NCBI RefSeq assembly: GCF_028750675.1
Contig: NZ_JAQQPZ010000008.1
Span: 61,392-100,848 of the forward strand
Origin: Shewanella metallivivens
Lineage (GTDB): Bacteria; Pseudomonadota; Gammaproteobacteria; Enterobacterales; Shewanellaceae
DNA: 39,457 nucleotides
Direction of reading: 5' to 3'
Part shown: positions 1-7,758 of the stretch, piece after piece
Position numbering within the stretch: the stretch's first letter is position 1
Layout: every line of letters starts with the position of its first letter
The notes under the pieces: generated by a model
Databases searched by the model: none
Told to the model about the DNA's origin: nothing
What the model saw: only the letters and a program-made list of their open reading frames with translations
Made by a program: the position numbers and the translations under genes

Positions 1-58
1 CTTACTGGAACAAAAGCCAACTGTCTATGTTTCAAGACCGAATGAGCTAACGACCCAT
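1..58 (-). pseudogene. Broken tRNA-Lys copy (5' half only)
   Basis: Read on the minus strand this begins like the intact tRNA-Lys at 100-175 (acceptor 5' strand and GTTAGCTCA of the D arm). It then carries about 11 extra bases and runs through an anticodon-arm-like stretch with GTTGGCTTTT, after which the match stops. The variable arm, T arm and 3' acceptor strand are missing, so it cannot fold as a tRNA. It matches the copy at 200-257 almost base for base. It touches the window edge, so any continuation to the left is unseen. Confidence 0.6.
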
Positions 59-99
59 CTGATAAAACGTTTAAATTCTTTAGCCACGATTTAAAAAAG

Positions 100-175
100 T
101 GGTGGGTCGTGAAGGATTCGAACCTTCGACCAATTGGTTAAAAGCCAACTGCTCTACCGACTGAGCTAACGACCC
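100..175 (-). tRNA. tRNA-Lys (anticodon UUU)
   Basis: The minus strand reads a complete 76-nt tRNA: 5' GGGTCGT acceptor strand, D arm with TAGCTCAGTCGGTAGAGCA, anticodon loop CTTTTAA with anticodon TTT, T loop GGTTCGAATCC, and acceptor 3' strand ACGACCC. These are followed by discriminator A and an encoded CCA (100-102). It decodes AAA and AAG. It lies between two broken copies of its own 5' half, all apparently in one transcript from the promoter at 351-384. Confidence 0.97.
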
Positions 176-199
176 ATTTTGGTTTTATAAGCTTCATCG

Positions 200-257
200 C
201 TTACTGGAACAAAAGCCAACTGTCTATGTTTCAAGACCGGCTGAGCTAACGCCCCAT
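200..257 (-). pseudogene. Second broken tRNA-Lys copy (5' half only)
   Basis: This segment is nearly identical to bases 1-58, with three differences in 60 positions by eye. It carries the same 11-base interruption of the D arm and the same break after the anticodon-like CTTTTG. The spacer to its right (258-282) also resembles the spacer right of the intact tRNA (177-201). The whole unit therefore looks like tandem duplication of a tRNA-plus-spacer block. It sits between the promoter and the intact tRNA, so it would be transcribed as leader. Confidence 0.6.
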
Positions 258-323
258 CTTGGTTTGATAAACTTTAATCGCTTGTGATGCAGAAACTACA
301 TTGAGGTGATTAACGCTTTAACC

Positions 324-351
324 CCCTCAGAACGCTGTGCCGTTCTGAGGG
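324..351 (-). other. 11-bp perfect hairpin at the start of the tRNA transcript
   Basis: The arms CCCTCAGAACG (324-334) and CGTTCTGAGGG (341-351) are perfectly complementary around a 6-base loop. No T run follows on either strand, so it is not a classical terminator. The predicted minus-strand start site (about 349-351) falls at its edge, so the transcript would begin with this stem. Confidence 0.5.
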
Positions 352-384
352 CGCCTATAATACCTTTTTCAATTTCTCATGCAA
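351..384 (-). promoter_or_regulatory. Stable-RNA-type promoter for the tRNA-Lys unit
   Basis: On the minus strand a -35 TTGCAT (379-384) is separated by 16 bases from a -10 TATTAT (357-362). The -10 is followed by the GC-rich discriminator AGGCGC (351-356). Such GC-rich discriminators are typical of rRNA and tRNA promoters under stringent control. The assignment is by consensus only. Confidence 0.6.
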
Positions 385-416
385 GCGCAAATTTATAATT
401 TCTTGTTGTTTGCATG

Positions 417-442
417 AAAAACAGACTAAGAGGCTGTTTTTT
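417..442 (-). terminator. Likely terminator of the tol-pal operon
   Basis: Arms AAAAACAG (417-424) and CTGTTTTT (434-441) form an 8-bp stem with a 9-base loop, just after the cpoB stop. On the minus strand the stem runs into a T tract. The stem is A/T-rich, so strength is uncertain. Confidence 0.5.
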
Positions 443-449
443 GGCTTAA

Positions 450-1193
450 TTAGCCTTTCAATGCTGATAATTGCTGTTGTGCAAGGCGCGCGGAGGCACT
501 GTCGGCATATTCTTTTAGTACTTTGTTATAAAGCGCTCTCGCACCTGCAAAATCATTTTCTTTCTCAGCTATCATGCCAAGTTTAACCAAACTATCACCA
601 CGCTTATTAGAATCTGCAAACTTACTGACAACAGTGCTAAAGGCTTGCTTTGCGCCAGTATTATCACCCTTATTGTACAACAGTTGTCCTAACCAATAGT
701 TAGCATTGGCAGCATAGCTAGAATCTGGGTATTGAGTGATGAAGTCACGAAATGCAGGTATTGCATCGTCATATTTGCGTTCTTTCAGCACGAGATTGAC
801 CGCGGCTTCGTAGCTGCCAGTTTCACCTAACGTTGAACTTGCGGCTGCAACTGTGGTTGGATCAGCTTGAGCTTCAGTTGGCACAGCAGGCGTCGATGAC
901 TTAGCAGTAAGATTAGCAATTTCCTCATACAGTTGGCGCTGACGCTGCAACATTTGATTCATTTGATAATTTTGTTGCTCAGTAATGCCACGTAAATCCA
1001 ACACTTCATTTTGTAATGCATCCATACGGCGTTGCATGTCAAACTCAACCTGTTGTTTGGCTTTGATGATACGTTCTAATTTTGAAATTCGATCATCATT
1101 TGAACCACCAGACACATCTGAAACTGGTGCAGGGGCTGAAAAAGCACTTGCGGTAGTGAATAGCATAGCCGCAACTAAAATGGCTCGTTTCAT
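450..1193 (-). CDS. cpoB: Cell division coordinator CpoB (YbgF), periplasmic
   Basis: CpoB is the periplasmic partner of TolA that links outer-membrane constriction to septal peptidoglycan synthesis. From the ATG the protein has a signal peptide (about residues 1-20, ending near SAFSA). A coiled coil with many Gln and Arg follows (about 30-95), the trimerisation region in the family, then a Thr/Ala-rich linker. The C terminus has TPR-type repeats (about 125-245) with family-typical YxxAIPAFRDFIxxYPDS patterns. A GTG 9 bases upstream is also in frame, but AGGAG lies 8 bases before the ATG at 1193, so I chose the ATG (247 aa). It is the last gene of the tol-pal operon, 56 bases after pal. Confidence 0.93.
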   Translation of the reverse strand: MKRAILVAAMLFTTASAFSAPAPVSDVSGGSNDDRISKLERIIKAKQQVEFDMQRRMDALQNEVLDLRGITEQQNYQMNQMLQRQRQLYEEIANLTAKSSTPAVPTEAQADPTTVAAASSTLGETGSYEAAVNLVLKERKYDDAIPAFRDFITQYPDSSYAANANYWLGQLLYNKGDNTGAKQAFSTVVSKFADSNKRGDSLVKLGMIAEKENDFAGARALYNKVLKEYADSASARLAQQQLSALKG

Positions 1194-1249
1194 TTTGTCC
1201 ACTCCTAAAAAAGGCCAACCGCGAACGATTGGCCTTACATTTTTTACAC

Positions 1250-1786
1250 TTAGTAAACTAATACACCACGACGGTTTAAACCGAAGCCAGTGTCTGTACG
1301 AGAGTAATCTAATGGTTTTTCTTCACCATAGCTTACGATACTCATTTGGTTAGGTTGTACACCCATACCTTGTAAATACTTAGCAATCGCTTTAGCACGA
1401 CGTTCGCCTAGTGCGATGTTGTACTCTGGCGTACCACGTTCGTCAGCATGACCTTCAATCAATACGCGAACATTTGGATTTTCGACTAAATAGTTACCGT
1501 GTGCTTGAAGGATTTCAGCGTTTTCGCTTTGAACTTCACTGCGGTCAAAATCGAAGTAAATGATGTTTTGACGACGTAGTTCTTGCTCTTTTAAACGCTG
1601 CTGTTCAGCCGGGCTTAACACTGCACCAGCACCACCAGTTTCAATACCACTAGTACCATATTCACTACCAGTGCCACTCATAGAACCGTTAGCGTCTGTT
1701 TCAGAGTCTGAAGTTGAGCTACAGGCACCCAGTGCCATAAGCGGAACTGCAACCAACATAGCTTTAAACAACTTATTCAGATCCAT
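1250..1786 (-). CDS. pal: Peptidoglycan-associated lipoprotein Pal
   Basis: Pal anchors the outer membrane to peptidoglycan and cycles between TolB and peptidoglycan during division. The lipobox is ALGAC, with Cys22 as the lipidation site after a hydrophobic leader. A Ser/Gly/Thr-rich linker follows (about 23-60). The OmpA-like domain (about 75-178) carries the IYFDFDRSEV strand and the GHADERGTPEYN peptidoglycan-binding motif. At 178 aa the length is normal. It lies 23 bases downstream of tolB in the same operon. Confidence 0.97.
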   Translation of the reverse strand: MDLNKLFKAMLVAVPLMALGACSSTSDSETDANGSMSGTGSEYGTSGIETGGAGAVLSPAEQQRLKEQELRRQNIIYFDFDRSEVQSENAEILQAHGNYLVENPNVRVLIEGHADERGTPEYNIALGERRAKAIAKYLQGMGVQPNQMSIVSYGEEKPLDYSRTDTGFGLNRRGVLVY

Positions 1787-1809
1787 TTTAAATCCTTATC
1801 AATATCTAT

Positions 1810-3138
1810 TTAGAGAAACGGAGACCATGCTGGTGACTTCACCTCGCCCTGGCCGACAGGCAATCTTGCTTTAAATCTGCCATCCATAGAAACAGCAGCT
1901 AATACTTGTTTACCTTGATGGGTTGTACCGTAGATAACCATAGTGCCATTAGGGGCAACACTTGGTGACTCATCAAGCTGAGTTGATGAAAGCACCTGCA
2001 TAAAGCGTGTCGCTAAATCCATTCTAGCAATGTGGAACTTACCATTAGTACGGTTTACAAAAATCATACTACGACCGTCAGGAGTAATTGAACCACCGAG
2101 GTTCCATTCCCCTTCAAATGTCATACGAGAGACTTTATTTGTATCTAAACTTACGCGATATAACTGTGGTCTGCCACCACGCTCCGAGGTAAATAACAAT
2201 GATTTACCGTCAGGAAACCAAGAAGGCTCAGTATCAATTGCGTAATGGTCGGTAATGCGTTGCGAACTTTTAGTCGCAATATCGACCACATAAATTTCCG
2301 GCTGACCATCCTTAGACAAGGTGATGGCTAACTTTTTGCCGTCAGGTGAAAACGATGGTGCACCGTTAATCCCATTGAAACTACTCACCATAGTACGCGT
2401 TTGGCTATAGATGTCTTGTACAAAAATTTCAGCTTTTCGGTTCTCAAAACTAACATATGCTAAACGACGTCCATCTGGTGACCACGTTGGTGACATTAAT
2501 GGCTCAGGCGAGCGCAATAACATTTGTTCATTGTAACCGTCATAATCAGCAATCATCAGATGATAAGGTGCTTTTTGGCCTTGTTTAACAACAACATAAG
2601 CAATACGAGTTAAAAACGCACCTCTAATACCGGTAAGTTTTTCGTAAACAATATCACTAATGCGGTGACCGTACTGTCTAAATTGATTAGCGCTAATGAC
2701 CGTTTCACGGCTTTCAAGTAGTAACTCACTGTTGTTAACAGGGCCTTTACTCATCACGTTTTGCGCTCTTACTAAATCAATCAGTTCAAAGCTTACCAAA
2801 TACTGATCTGTGCCATATGGCTTAACAGACCCCACTACAACCGCTTCCGCTTCTACGTTGGCCCAGTTTTGCGCAGCAAAACCATTAACCGATGACAAGG
2901 TTGTTTGTGGTAATGCTCTTACGTCTAATGACTTAAAAGTACCACTGCGAGCAAGATCAGATGTTACGACATCAGAGATAGATGCAGGAGCAGGACCTTG
3001 TCCTTGCCAAACAAAGGGCACTACAGCAATAGGTCTTGCAGCATCCACACCTTCGGTAATCACAATATCTAACGCTGCGCGAGCAGGTGTCGTTAACACA
3101 ACAAGTAACAGTGTTAACCATTTAGCCAAATTCTTCAT
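1810..3138 (-). CDS. tolB: Tol-Pal system periplasmic protein TolB
   Basis: TolB is the soluble periplasmic partner of Pal, OmpA and TolA. From the ATG at 3138 the leader is [21 protein letters not shown], a clear signal peptide. An N-terminal domain follows (about 25-160), then a six-bladed beta-propeller marked by repeated [19 protein letters not shown] motifs ([33 protein letters not shown]). The frame is open for 9 further codons upstream, but AAGGAG lies 4-5 bases before the ATG at 3138 and the signal peptide starts there. The protein is 442 aa. It lies 43 bases after tolA. Confidence 0.96.
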   Translation of the reverse strand: MKNLAKWLTLLLVVLTTPARAALDIVITEGVDAARPIAVVPFVWQGQGPAPASISDVVTSDLARSGTFKSLDVRALPQTTLSSVNGFAAQNWANVEAEAVVVGSVKPYGTDQYLVSFELIDLVRAQNVMSKGPVNNSELLLESRETVISANQFRQYGHRISDIVYEKLTGIRGAFLTRIAYVVVKQGQKAPYHLMIADYDGYNEQMLLRSPEPLMSPTWSPDGRRLAYVSFENRKAEIFVQDIYSQTRTMVSSFNGINGAPSFSPDGKKLAITLSKDGQPEIYVVDIATKSSQRITDHYAIDTEPSWFPDGKSLLFTSERGGRPQLYRVSLDTNKVSRMTFEGEWNLGGSITPDGRSMIFVNRTNGKFHIARMDLATRFMQVLSSTQLDESPSVAPNGTMVIYGTTHQGKQVLAAVSMDGRFKARLPVGQGEVKSPAWSPFL

Positions 3139-3181
3139 GCGACTCCTTTTACTCAATTCCATCACTTATTTACGTTTGATA

Positions 3182-4162
3182 TTAATTAAATTCCGGTGAA
3201 ACCGTTAAATTTATTTCTTTTAATTGTTGATAAACAGCTGGTTCTGGCGAAACAGGTAAACGCCCAGCTTTGTTTATCGCCACTTTTGCCGCGCGGCAAA
3301 CAACCTGGTCACCTTCGAGAGTTTGTGCAGTGGTCACAAACCCATCTGATGCTAAGCGAATAAAGACGCGACAACTTTTACCACGCATTGATTCATCAAC
3401 CACTAAGTTACGTTGGATCGTGGCTATTATCATTGCTTTATATTTATCAACTTCAGACAGCACTTGTTTGTTGCGTGTTTTAGAAAGTGAATCTTGCTCT
3501 GCTGCCATTGCTTCAGCCATTTCACGCTCTTGACGTGCTTTAGTTTCAGCGGCTTGACGTTTTTTCTCAGCTTCTTCACGCAGTTTACGTTCGGCTTCCT
3601 CTTTACGTTTACGCTCATCTTCAGCACGTTGGCGCTCTTCTTGTGCTTTTTTAGCCGCAGCTTCTTCTTGCTTACGCTTTTCAGCTGCTTGCTTCGCTGC
3701 TTCTTCAGATGCTTTTTGTTCTTGCTCTTTTTGCTTACGAACTTCTTCAGCTTTTAAAGCACGTTCTTTCTCTTGTTGCTGCTTAATCTTGGCGGCTTTT
3801 GCGGCATCATTCGCTTTTTGAGTTTCAGCTTCTTTCTGTTTGCGCTGGATCTCTAATGTTTTGATCTTCTCTTGCTCACGCTCACGTTCACGCTTTGCTT
3901 CTAAGGCTTTGCGTTCGAGTTCTGCCTGACGGTTTTTTTCTTGTTGCAGCGCATCTTGCTTTTGCTTCTTTAATTGCTCAACGCGTTCATTCACTTTCTG
4001 TTGATCAATCACAATAGCTTGAACGGCAGGTGCACTCGCTGCCGTTTGCATTTGTTTGGGCTTATCATCAAAACTAATGCCTAAGGCAAGAATGACAATA
4101 ACACCAATATGTATACCTGCAGAAATAGAAACAGGTACGGTTAAATCTGATTTTCCAGCCAC
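3182..4162 (-). CDS. tolA: TolA, inner-membrane-to-periplasm bridging protein
   Basis: TolA spans the periplasm and transmits TolQR proton-motive energy to Pal and TolB. It has one N-terminal membrane segment (about 12-31). A very long charged helix follows (about 45-235), made of Lys, Glu, Ala, Gln and Arg and rich in KQKEAE/EEAERK repeats. A compact C-terminal domain (about 240-326) contains two Cys (in GKSCRVFIRL and DQVVCRAA), as in TolA domain III. The start is GTG at 4162, immediately after the tolR stop (TAGGTG), with AAGGAG 7 bases upstream, so translation is probably coupled. Its low-complexity helix opens long false frames on the other strand. Confidence 0.94.
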   Translation of the reverse strand: MAGKSDLTVPVSISAGIHIGVIVILALGISFDDKPKQMQTAASAPAVQAIVIDQQKVNERVEQLKKQKQDALQQEKNRQAELERKALEAKREREREQEKIKTLEIQRKQKEAETQKANDAAKAAKIKQQQEKERALKAEEVRKQKEQEQKASEEAAKQAAEKRKQEEAAAKKAQEERQRAEDERKRKEEAERKLREEAEKKRQAAETKARQEREMAEAMAAEQDSLSKTRNKQVLSEVDKYKAMIIATIQRNLVVDESMRGKSCRVFIRLASDGFVTTAQTLEGDQVVCRAAKVAINKAGRLPVSPEPAVYQQLKEINLTVSPEFN

Positions 4163-4591
4163 CTATTTCTCCTTCGGTGAATCGGTCATAAGTCCAACAG
4201 CGGGTACACCAGCACTTTGCAGACTTATCATTAATTGGATCACACTTTCATATGGAATAGAACGATCCGCTTTTACCACCACAGGTCTCAGCGGCTCAAG
4301 CGCAATAAGTGCACCAACTTCGGTAGACACCTGCTCTAAATCCATCGCGGCAGAGTTTGAGCTACTGCCCACATTTAAAAAGTACTCACCGGCTGCGTCA
4401 ATAGAGGCAACAATGGGTGGCTTACTGTCTGGAGGCAGGGTTTCTGCATTGCCTTGCGGTAACTCCACTTTGACACCTTGCGATACGATTGGCGCTGTAA
4501 CCATAAAAATAATTAACAACACTAACATCACGTCGATATAAGGCACCACGTTGATTTCTGCAACCGGACGACGACGTTTACGCTGATACAT
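4163..4591 (-). CDS. tolR: TolR, ExbD/TolR-type motor subunit
   Basis: TolR pairs with TolQ as a proton channel that energises TolA. It has one N-terminal membrane helix with the family motif INVVPYIDVMLVLLIIFMV, including the essential Asp (Asp20). A periplasmic ExbD-like domain follows (about 50-142). The length of 142 aa is normal. Its ATG overlaps the tolQ stop by one base (TAATG) and its stop abuts tolA, showing tight translational coupling. Confidence 0.97.
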   Translation of the reverse strand: MYQRKRRRPVAEINVVPYIDVMLVLLIIFMVTAPIVSQGVKVELPQGNAETLPPDSKPPIVASIDAAGEYFLNVGSSSNSAAMDLEQVSTEVGALIALEPLRPVVVKADRSIPYESVIQLMISLQSAGVPAVGLMTDSPKEK

Positions 4592-5280
4592 TAAACAGCT
4601 TCCTTCTCGCTATACGCTTGACGTTGCAATATGTTTGAGAATTCTTCCATAAAGTTGGCATATGAACCCTCAAGCTTTTCAACTTGAGTCGAGAATCTGT
4701 TGTAACCAATGACGGCAGGAATTGCCGCAAATAACCCCATTGCCGTTGCAATCAGAGCCTCTGCGATACCTGGAGCAACCATTGCTAATGTGGCATTTTC
4801 AACGGCACCTAATGCGATAAACGAATTCATAATCCCCCATACCGTCCCAAATAAACCAATATATGGACTAGTCGAACCAATGGTGGCCAATAAAGGTAAA
4901 TGATGTTCTAATTTTTCCATCTCACGCGACAAACTCACACGCATAGCACGCGAAGTACCGTCCATCACCGCTTCTGGTGATTTACTGTTTACTTTACTCA
5001 AACGGGTATATTCTTTAAACCCAGCAACAAACATTGCTTCTAAGCCTGATATTGTATTACCACGGGCAATAAGCTCTTTATAAAGACGGTTTAAATCAAC
5101 ACCAGACCAAAAGGTATCTTCAAAGCGCAATGCCTTGACTCTTGCTGAACTGAGCAATTTGTTACGTTGAAGAATCACCGCCCAAGAGGCAATCGATAAT
5201 GCCAACAAGGTCAACATGACCAATTTTACCAACACACTGGCTTCTAAAAACAAGCCAATAAATGAAATTTCAGCGTGCAC
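4591..5280 (-). CDS. tolQ: TolQ, MotA/TolQ/ExbB-type proton channel
   Basis: TolQ is the polytopic motor subunit of the Tol-Pal system. One membrane helix lies near residues 8-30. Two more sit around 125-195, with the typical stretch [20 protein letters not shown] and an [23 protein letters not shown] helix. The frame continues 6 codons upstream to an ATG at 5298. A GTG at 5280 has AGGAG 7 bases before it and gives the usual N-terminal length, so I chose GTG (229 aa). The start overlaps the end of ybgC by 11 bases. Confidence 0.95.
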   Translation of the reverse strand: MHAEISFIGLFLEASVLVKLVMLTLLALSIASWAVILQRNKLLSSARVKALRFEDTFWSGVDLNRLYKELIARGNTISGLEAMFVAGFKEYTRLSKVNSKSPEAVMDGTSRAMRVSLSREMEKLEHHLPLLATIGSTSPYIGLFGTVWGIMNSFIALGAVENATLAMVAPGIAEALIATAMGLFAAIPAVIGYNRFSTQVEKLEGSYANFMEEFSNILQRQAYSEKEAV

Positions 5281-5668
5281 TGTCAAACTCCTGAACAATA
5301 TTTAGGGGAATTGCGCGGGGACGCATTCGTGACAAAGATATACACGCGACAACGACTGTCGCTTCACAATAGCAATCACCTTGATGATCAACTAAGCGTT
5401 GGTGAAACACCAAAGACGCTTTTTTTAATTCTACGACTTTGGATTCAACCAATAAGTCTTGCTCAAATTTTGCTGCTTTACGAAAATCGATATCAGCATG
5501 TTTAACGACAAAAGCAATATCTTTCGCCAGCAATTGCGCTTGGCGAACACCCATCGCTTTTAACCATTGTGTCCGTGCCCTTTCAAAAAAGTTCAAGTAG
5601 TTTGAATGGTACACAACACCACCGGCATCGGTATCTTCATAGTAAATTGATATGGGCCAAACAAACAT
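5270..5668 (-). CDS. ybgC: Acyl-CoA thioesterase YbgC
   Basis: YbgC is a cytoplasmic hotdog-fold (4HBT) thioesterase always found at the head of tol-pal operons and tied to phospholipid metabolism. The N terminus has the family signature [17 protein letters not shown], with the catalytic Asp in the DTD segment and His21 nearby. The [11 protein letters not shown] helix follows. The length of 132 aa is standard. The Shine-Dalgarno before the ATG is weak. It overlaps tolQ by 11 bases and heads the operon. Confidence 0.95.
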   Translation of the reverse strand: MFVWPISIYYEDTDAGGVVYHSNYLNFFERARTQWLKAMGVRQAQLLAKDIAFVVKHADIDFRKAAKFEQDLLVESKVVELKKASLVFHQRLVDHQGDCYCEATVVVACISLSRMRPRAIPLNIVQEFDSAR

Positions 5669-5706
5669 AATCAGAACACGAATTCTTAACAGACAAAAGT
5701 TGGCTT

Positions 5707-5735
5707 ACTATACCGAGTAGCAGCACGCTTGTGAA
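5707..5735 (-). promoter_or_regulatory. Promoter of the ybgC-tol-pal operon
   Basis: On the minus strand TTCACA (5730-5735), a 17-base spacer and TATAGT (5707-5712) make a sigma-70-like promoter about 40 bases before the ybgC start. It is the best such match upstream of ybgC, found by eye. Confidence 0.55.
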
Positions 5736-6138
5736 TAATGCCTAAGGGGAAAAAAGGACTTTATTTTGCTCAAAATGAGCTAAAACACACGAAAAACCTC
5801 AGGAACTGTAATAGATGAAGCTTTATTAATGTATTTACCCAAATCATTAACAAAAGTTTACACAAAAAAGTACGATTAAACCTCATGTTACACCCAATGA
5901 CTCAGTTACGATATTTAGGTGTTGTTACCATTGTTATCATCAGTTTTTAGAGGCTAAGCTGAGGTGTTTTAAAACAATGCATTGGGCTGAACAATAGGCA
6001 ATATTCTCTTGCATTCTTCATTTCCTTTATCGTGTTATGACGATAAACCTCGGCTAATCGTATCGCGACACTTCCCCCCTTAACAATCGATATACCAACC
6101 TTAATAACAGCTAAAATATATCAGTGAGGAATTAACCA
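5736..6138. other. Non-coding stretch upstream of ybgC
   Basis: No convincing protein gene is visible. A perfect 8-bp hairpin lies at 6026-6047 (TTTATCGT and ACGATAAA around GTTATG) without a T run. A small inverted repeat GCTCA/TGAGC sits at 5769-5781. The right end forms the leader of the 39-codon frame that starts at 6139. Confidence 0.4.
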
Positions 6139-6258
6139 ATGTTATTCTCCATTTTTTATAAGGCAATACAGCAAACATATCGGCTTTTAGCATGTATTCT
6201 ACATAAAATACTGAATCGACAAATCGCTCAACCATCAATTGTTAAATATTATCGCTAA
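6139..6258 (+). CDS. Possible small basic protein, 39 aa, unknown
   Basis: A 39-codon frame starts with ATG at 6139 and ends with TAA at 6256-6258. GAGGA (6126-6130) lies 8 bases before the ATG, an unusually good ribosome binding site for a chance frame. The product begins MLFSIFYKAIQQTYRLLACI, has several Lys and Arg and few acidic residues, and looks amphipathic and membrane-seeking rather than a full membrane helix. I do not recognise it. It lies alone in the gap between ybgC and motY, upstream of the RNA candidate at 6441. A random AT-rich frame of this length is quite possible; only the ribosome site speaks for it. Confidence 0.35.
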   Translation: MLFSIFYKAIQQTYRLLACILHKILNRQIAQPSIVKYYR

Positions 6259-6405
6259 CCCCAATTTATTAATCCGAATAATTATGCACAAGATATGTAT
6301 AAGAATCTAACAAACCACTATACCAGGCGATTAAGCATGATTCACTAAAATACCACTCCATCAAATTCATTAGTTTTACTAATGCTAAAGCGTAATTTTT
6401 CTAGT

Positions 6406-6434
6406 TTGTTGAATCTCTTTTTTCATTCTAATAT
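6406..6434 (+). promoter_or_regulatory. Promoter of the candidate small RNA
   Basis: TTGTTG (6406-6411), a 17-base spacer and TAATAT (6429-6434) form a sigma-70-like promoter. The predicted start, 7 bases downstream near 6441, falls exactly on the first base of a nested hairpin, which supports the pairing of promoter and RNA. Confidence 0.5.
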
Positions 6435-6440
6435 AGCCTT

Positions 6441-6597
6441 GTTTTCAGGACACATCCGATTCAGATGTTGAAAACCAAGAACACCAAACTGATGTAACCC
6501 AATACCTCAGTTTACCCTGGTTCTTATGCTTGACTTCCTTCCTTAAATTTGTTGATTGCAAATTATTCAGCCCACTTGGATTAAGTGGGTTTTTTTT
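6441..6597 (+). ncRNA. Candidate structured small RNA (about 157 nt)
   Basis: The stretch folds into four successive stems. Stem 1 pairs GTTTTCA (6441-6447) with TGAAAAC (6469-6475) and inside it ACATC (6452-6456) with GATGT (6464-6468). Stem 2 pairs AAGAAC (6477-6482) with GTTCTT (6520-6525) and inside it AAACTG (6486-6491) with CAGTTT (6508-6513). A CU-rich unpaired stretch follows (about 6528-6544, containing CTTCCTTCCTT). Stem 3 pairs AATTTG (6546-6551) with CAAATT (6559-6564). Stem 4 is a strong terminator. No open frame of note lies within. The CU-rich part could pair with Shine-Dalgarno sequences, as in many Hfq-dependent regulators; this is inference. I do not recognise a named RNA family. 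Confidence 0.55.
6571..6597 (+). terminator. Rho-independent terminator of the small RNA
   Basis: CCCACTT (6571-6577) pairs with AAGTGGG (6583-6589) around a 5-base loop and is followed by eight T (6590-6597), a textbook intrinsic terminator. No protein gene lies upstream on this strand for about 300 bases, so it must end a non-coding or very small transcript. Confidence 0.85.
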
Positions 6598-6640
6598 GTC
6601 TTTTTTTTACCGATTAATTTTTAATAACTTGGACAAGAGG

Positions 6641-6674
6641 CAAAATAAAACCCAAACAGAGGCGGTTTGGGTTT
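6641..6674 (-). terminator. Terminator of motY
   Basis: AAACCCAAAC (6648-6657) pairs with GTTTGGGTTT (6665-6674) around a 7-base loop. On the minus strand it is followed by TTTTATTTTG. It lies 30 bases after the motY stop and faces the small RNA terminator. Confidence 0.75.
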
Positions 6675-6703
6675 ATGTATATCGCTTAGGGTTTTAAATA
6701 TGG

Positions 6704-7573
6704 TTATATCGGTTTGGTTATCTTAATCACTACACGGCGGTTTATTTGGCGCTCCTGCTCTAGATCATTGGCAGCTACATGACGTTTCTCACCGTGACCT
6801 TCTGTATGAATACGGTCTTGAGGAATACCACTCGCAATAAGAATGTCTTTAACAGAATCTGCACGCTTGTCAGACACCCTTTGGTTTACCGAACGGCCAC
6901 CATAACTGTCGGTATAAGCATCAATCAAAACCAATTCAACTTCAGGGTCGAATGATAAGTAACGTTGTACTTTTTGTAATTGCATTTTTGAAAAACGAGT
7001 TAACTCTAGACCACCCTCTTGGTAATTTAATACGGTAAACGCAATATCATCAAAACTGTAGGGTAATAAGTTTGCTAAACAAGAACGAAACTCACGATAT
7101 TTGCCTCCAAAGTTGGCCGATGACAAGCCCACCGCAATTTTAGAATCAGGGTTATACCAATCGGCATAATAAAATGTTGGTTCCATACCTTGGCTTAACT
7201 CTGTCAGCATTGACCACGCCGCCTTTTTAGGCACTTCGCCATTAAATTGCTTTTGGTAAGCTAATTGAGTGATCTCTTTAGAATTATGCCCAGGTCGCCA
7301 ACTAGGCGCTCGGCTGATTAGCGTTGCATTGGTCACCGAGTCTGGTTTTAACCACATGTCTAAAGTAAATTGTAAGTTGAGCTCTTTACCAGCAATACTG
7401 GTAAAGATGGCGCGGCCGTAATCAGGAATGTCGTGCTCTAAACGACATTCGATTGGATTGTTCTCACCGACACGCCATGCTGAGTTTTCAAGAGACGCAA
7501 CATAATGTCTCAAATCGGCATGAGCCGTTGAGCAAAGACACAAACTTGTGATAACCATCAGTTTTCGCCACAT
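6704..7573 (-). CDS. motY: Sodium-type flagellar protein MotY
   Basis: MotY forms the periplasmic T-ring with MotX that holds PomAB stators of sodium-driven polar flagella. From the ATG at 7573 there is a signal peptide (MWRKLMVITSLCLCSTAHA). The MotY-specific N-terminal domain follows (about 20-165), with ECRLEHDIPDYGRAIFTS and PSWRPGHNSKEIT. The C-terminal OmpA/peptidoglycan-binding domain (about 175-289) has the motifs DAYTDSYGGRSVNQRVSDKR and GHGEKRHVAAND. The frame is open 22 codons further up, but the signal peptide fits the inner ATG, preceded by AAAGGG. It is divergent from rnt, a neighbourhood I recall from Vibrio and Shewanella. Confidence 0.9.
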   Translation of the reverse strand: MWRKLMVITSLCLCSTAHADLRHYVASLENSAWRVGENNPIECRLEHDIPDYGRAIFTSIAGKELNLQFTLDMWLKPDSVTNATLISRAPSWRPGHNSKEITQLAYQKQFNGEVPKKAAWSMLTELSQGMEPTFYYADWYNPDSKIAVGLSSANFGGKYREFRSCLANLLPYSFDDIAFTVLNYQEGGLELTRFSKMQLQKVQRYLSFDPEVELVLIDAYTDSYGGRSVNQRVSDKRADSVKDILIASGIPQDRIHTEGHGEKRHVAANDLEQERQINRRVVIKITKPI

Positions 7574-7758
7574 AAAAACACCCTTTATACCGATTACATA
7601 GTAACTATCGGCCTGTTTAGGGGTTTCTTTAGCAAACATTCATGTTTAATCGCCGATAAAAAACACAATCAAACATGACAGTGCGCGTCAGTTTGCGCAT
7701 AATACTCGGCTTATATCATTTGCTCTGAAAATGGTATCAATTGAGGATAAAGACTGTA

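Noticed and set aside
324..351. Hairpin considered as the terminator of cpoB or of the tRNA
   Set aside because: There is no T run on either strand, and the promoter -10 and discriminator abut it, so it is better explained as the 5' end of the tRNA transcript.
3494..3757. Plus-strand hydrophobic frame opposite tolA
   Set aside because: It is a mirror of the Lys/Glu/Ala-rich TolA helix, which translates as Phe/Leu/Ser on the other strand; not a gene.
3500..4020. Repetitive Lys/Glu codons in tolA considered as a DNA repeat or CRISPR-like array
   Set aside because: The repeats are irregular and explained by the helical TolA domain; no constant repeat and spacer length exists.
5770..5886. 38-codon minus-strand frame upstream of ybgC
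   Set aside because: There is only a weak GGGTG before the ATG, and the frame sits in AT-rich DNA ahead of the ybgC promoter; it is probably random.
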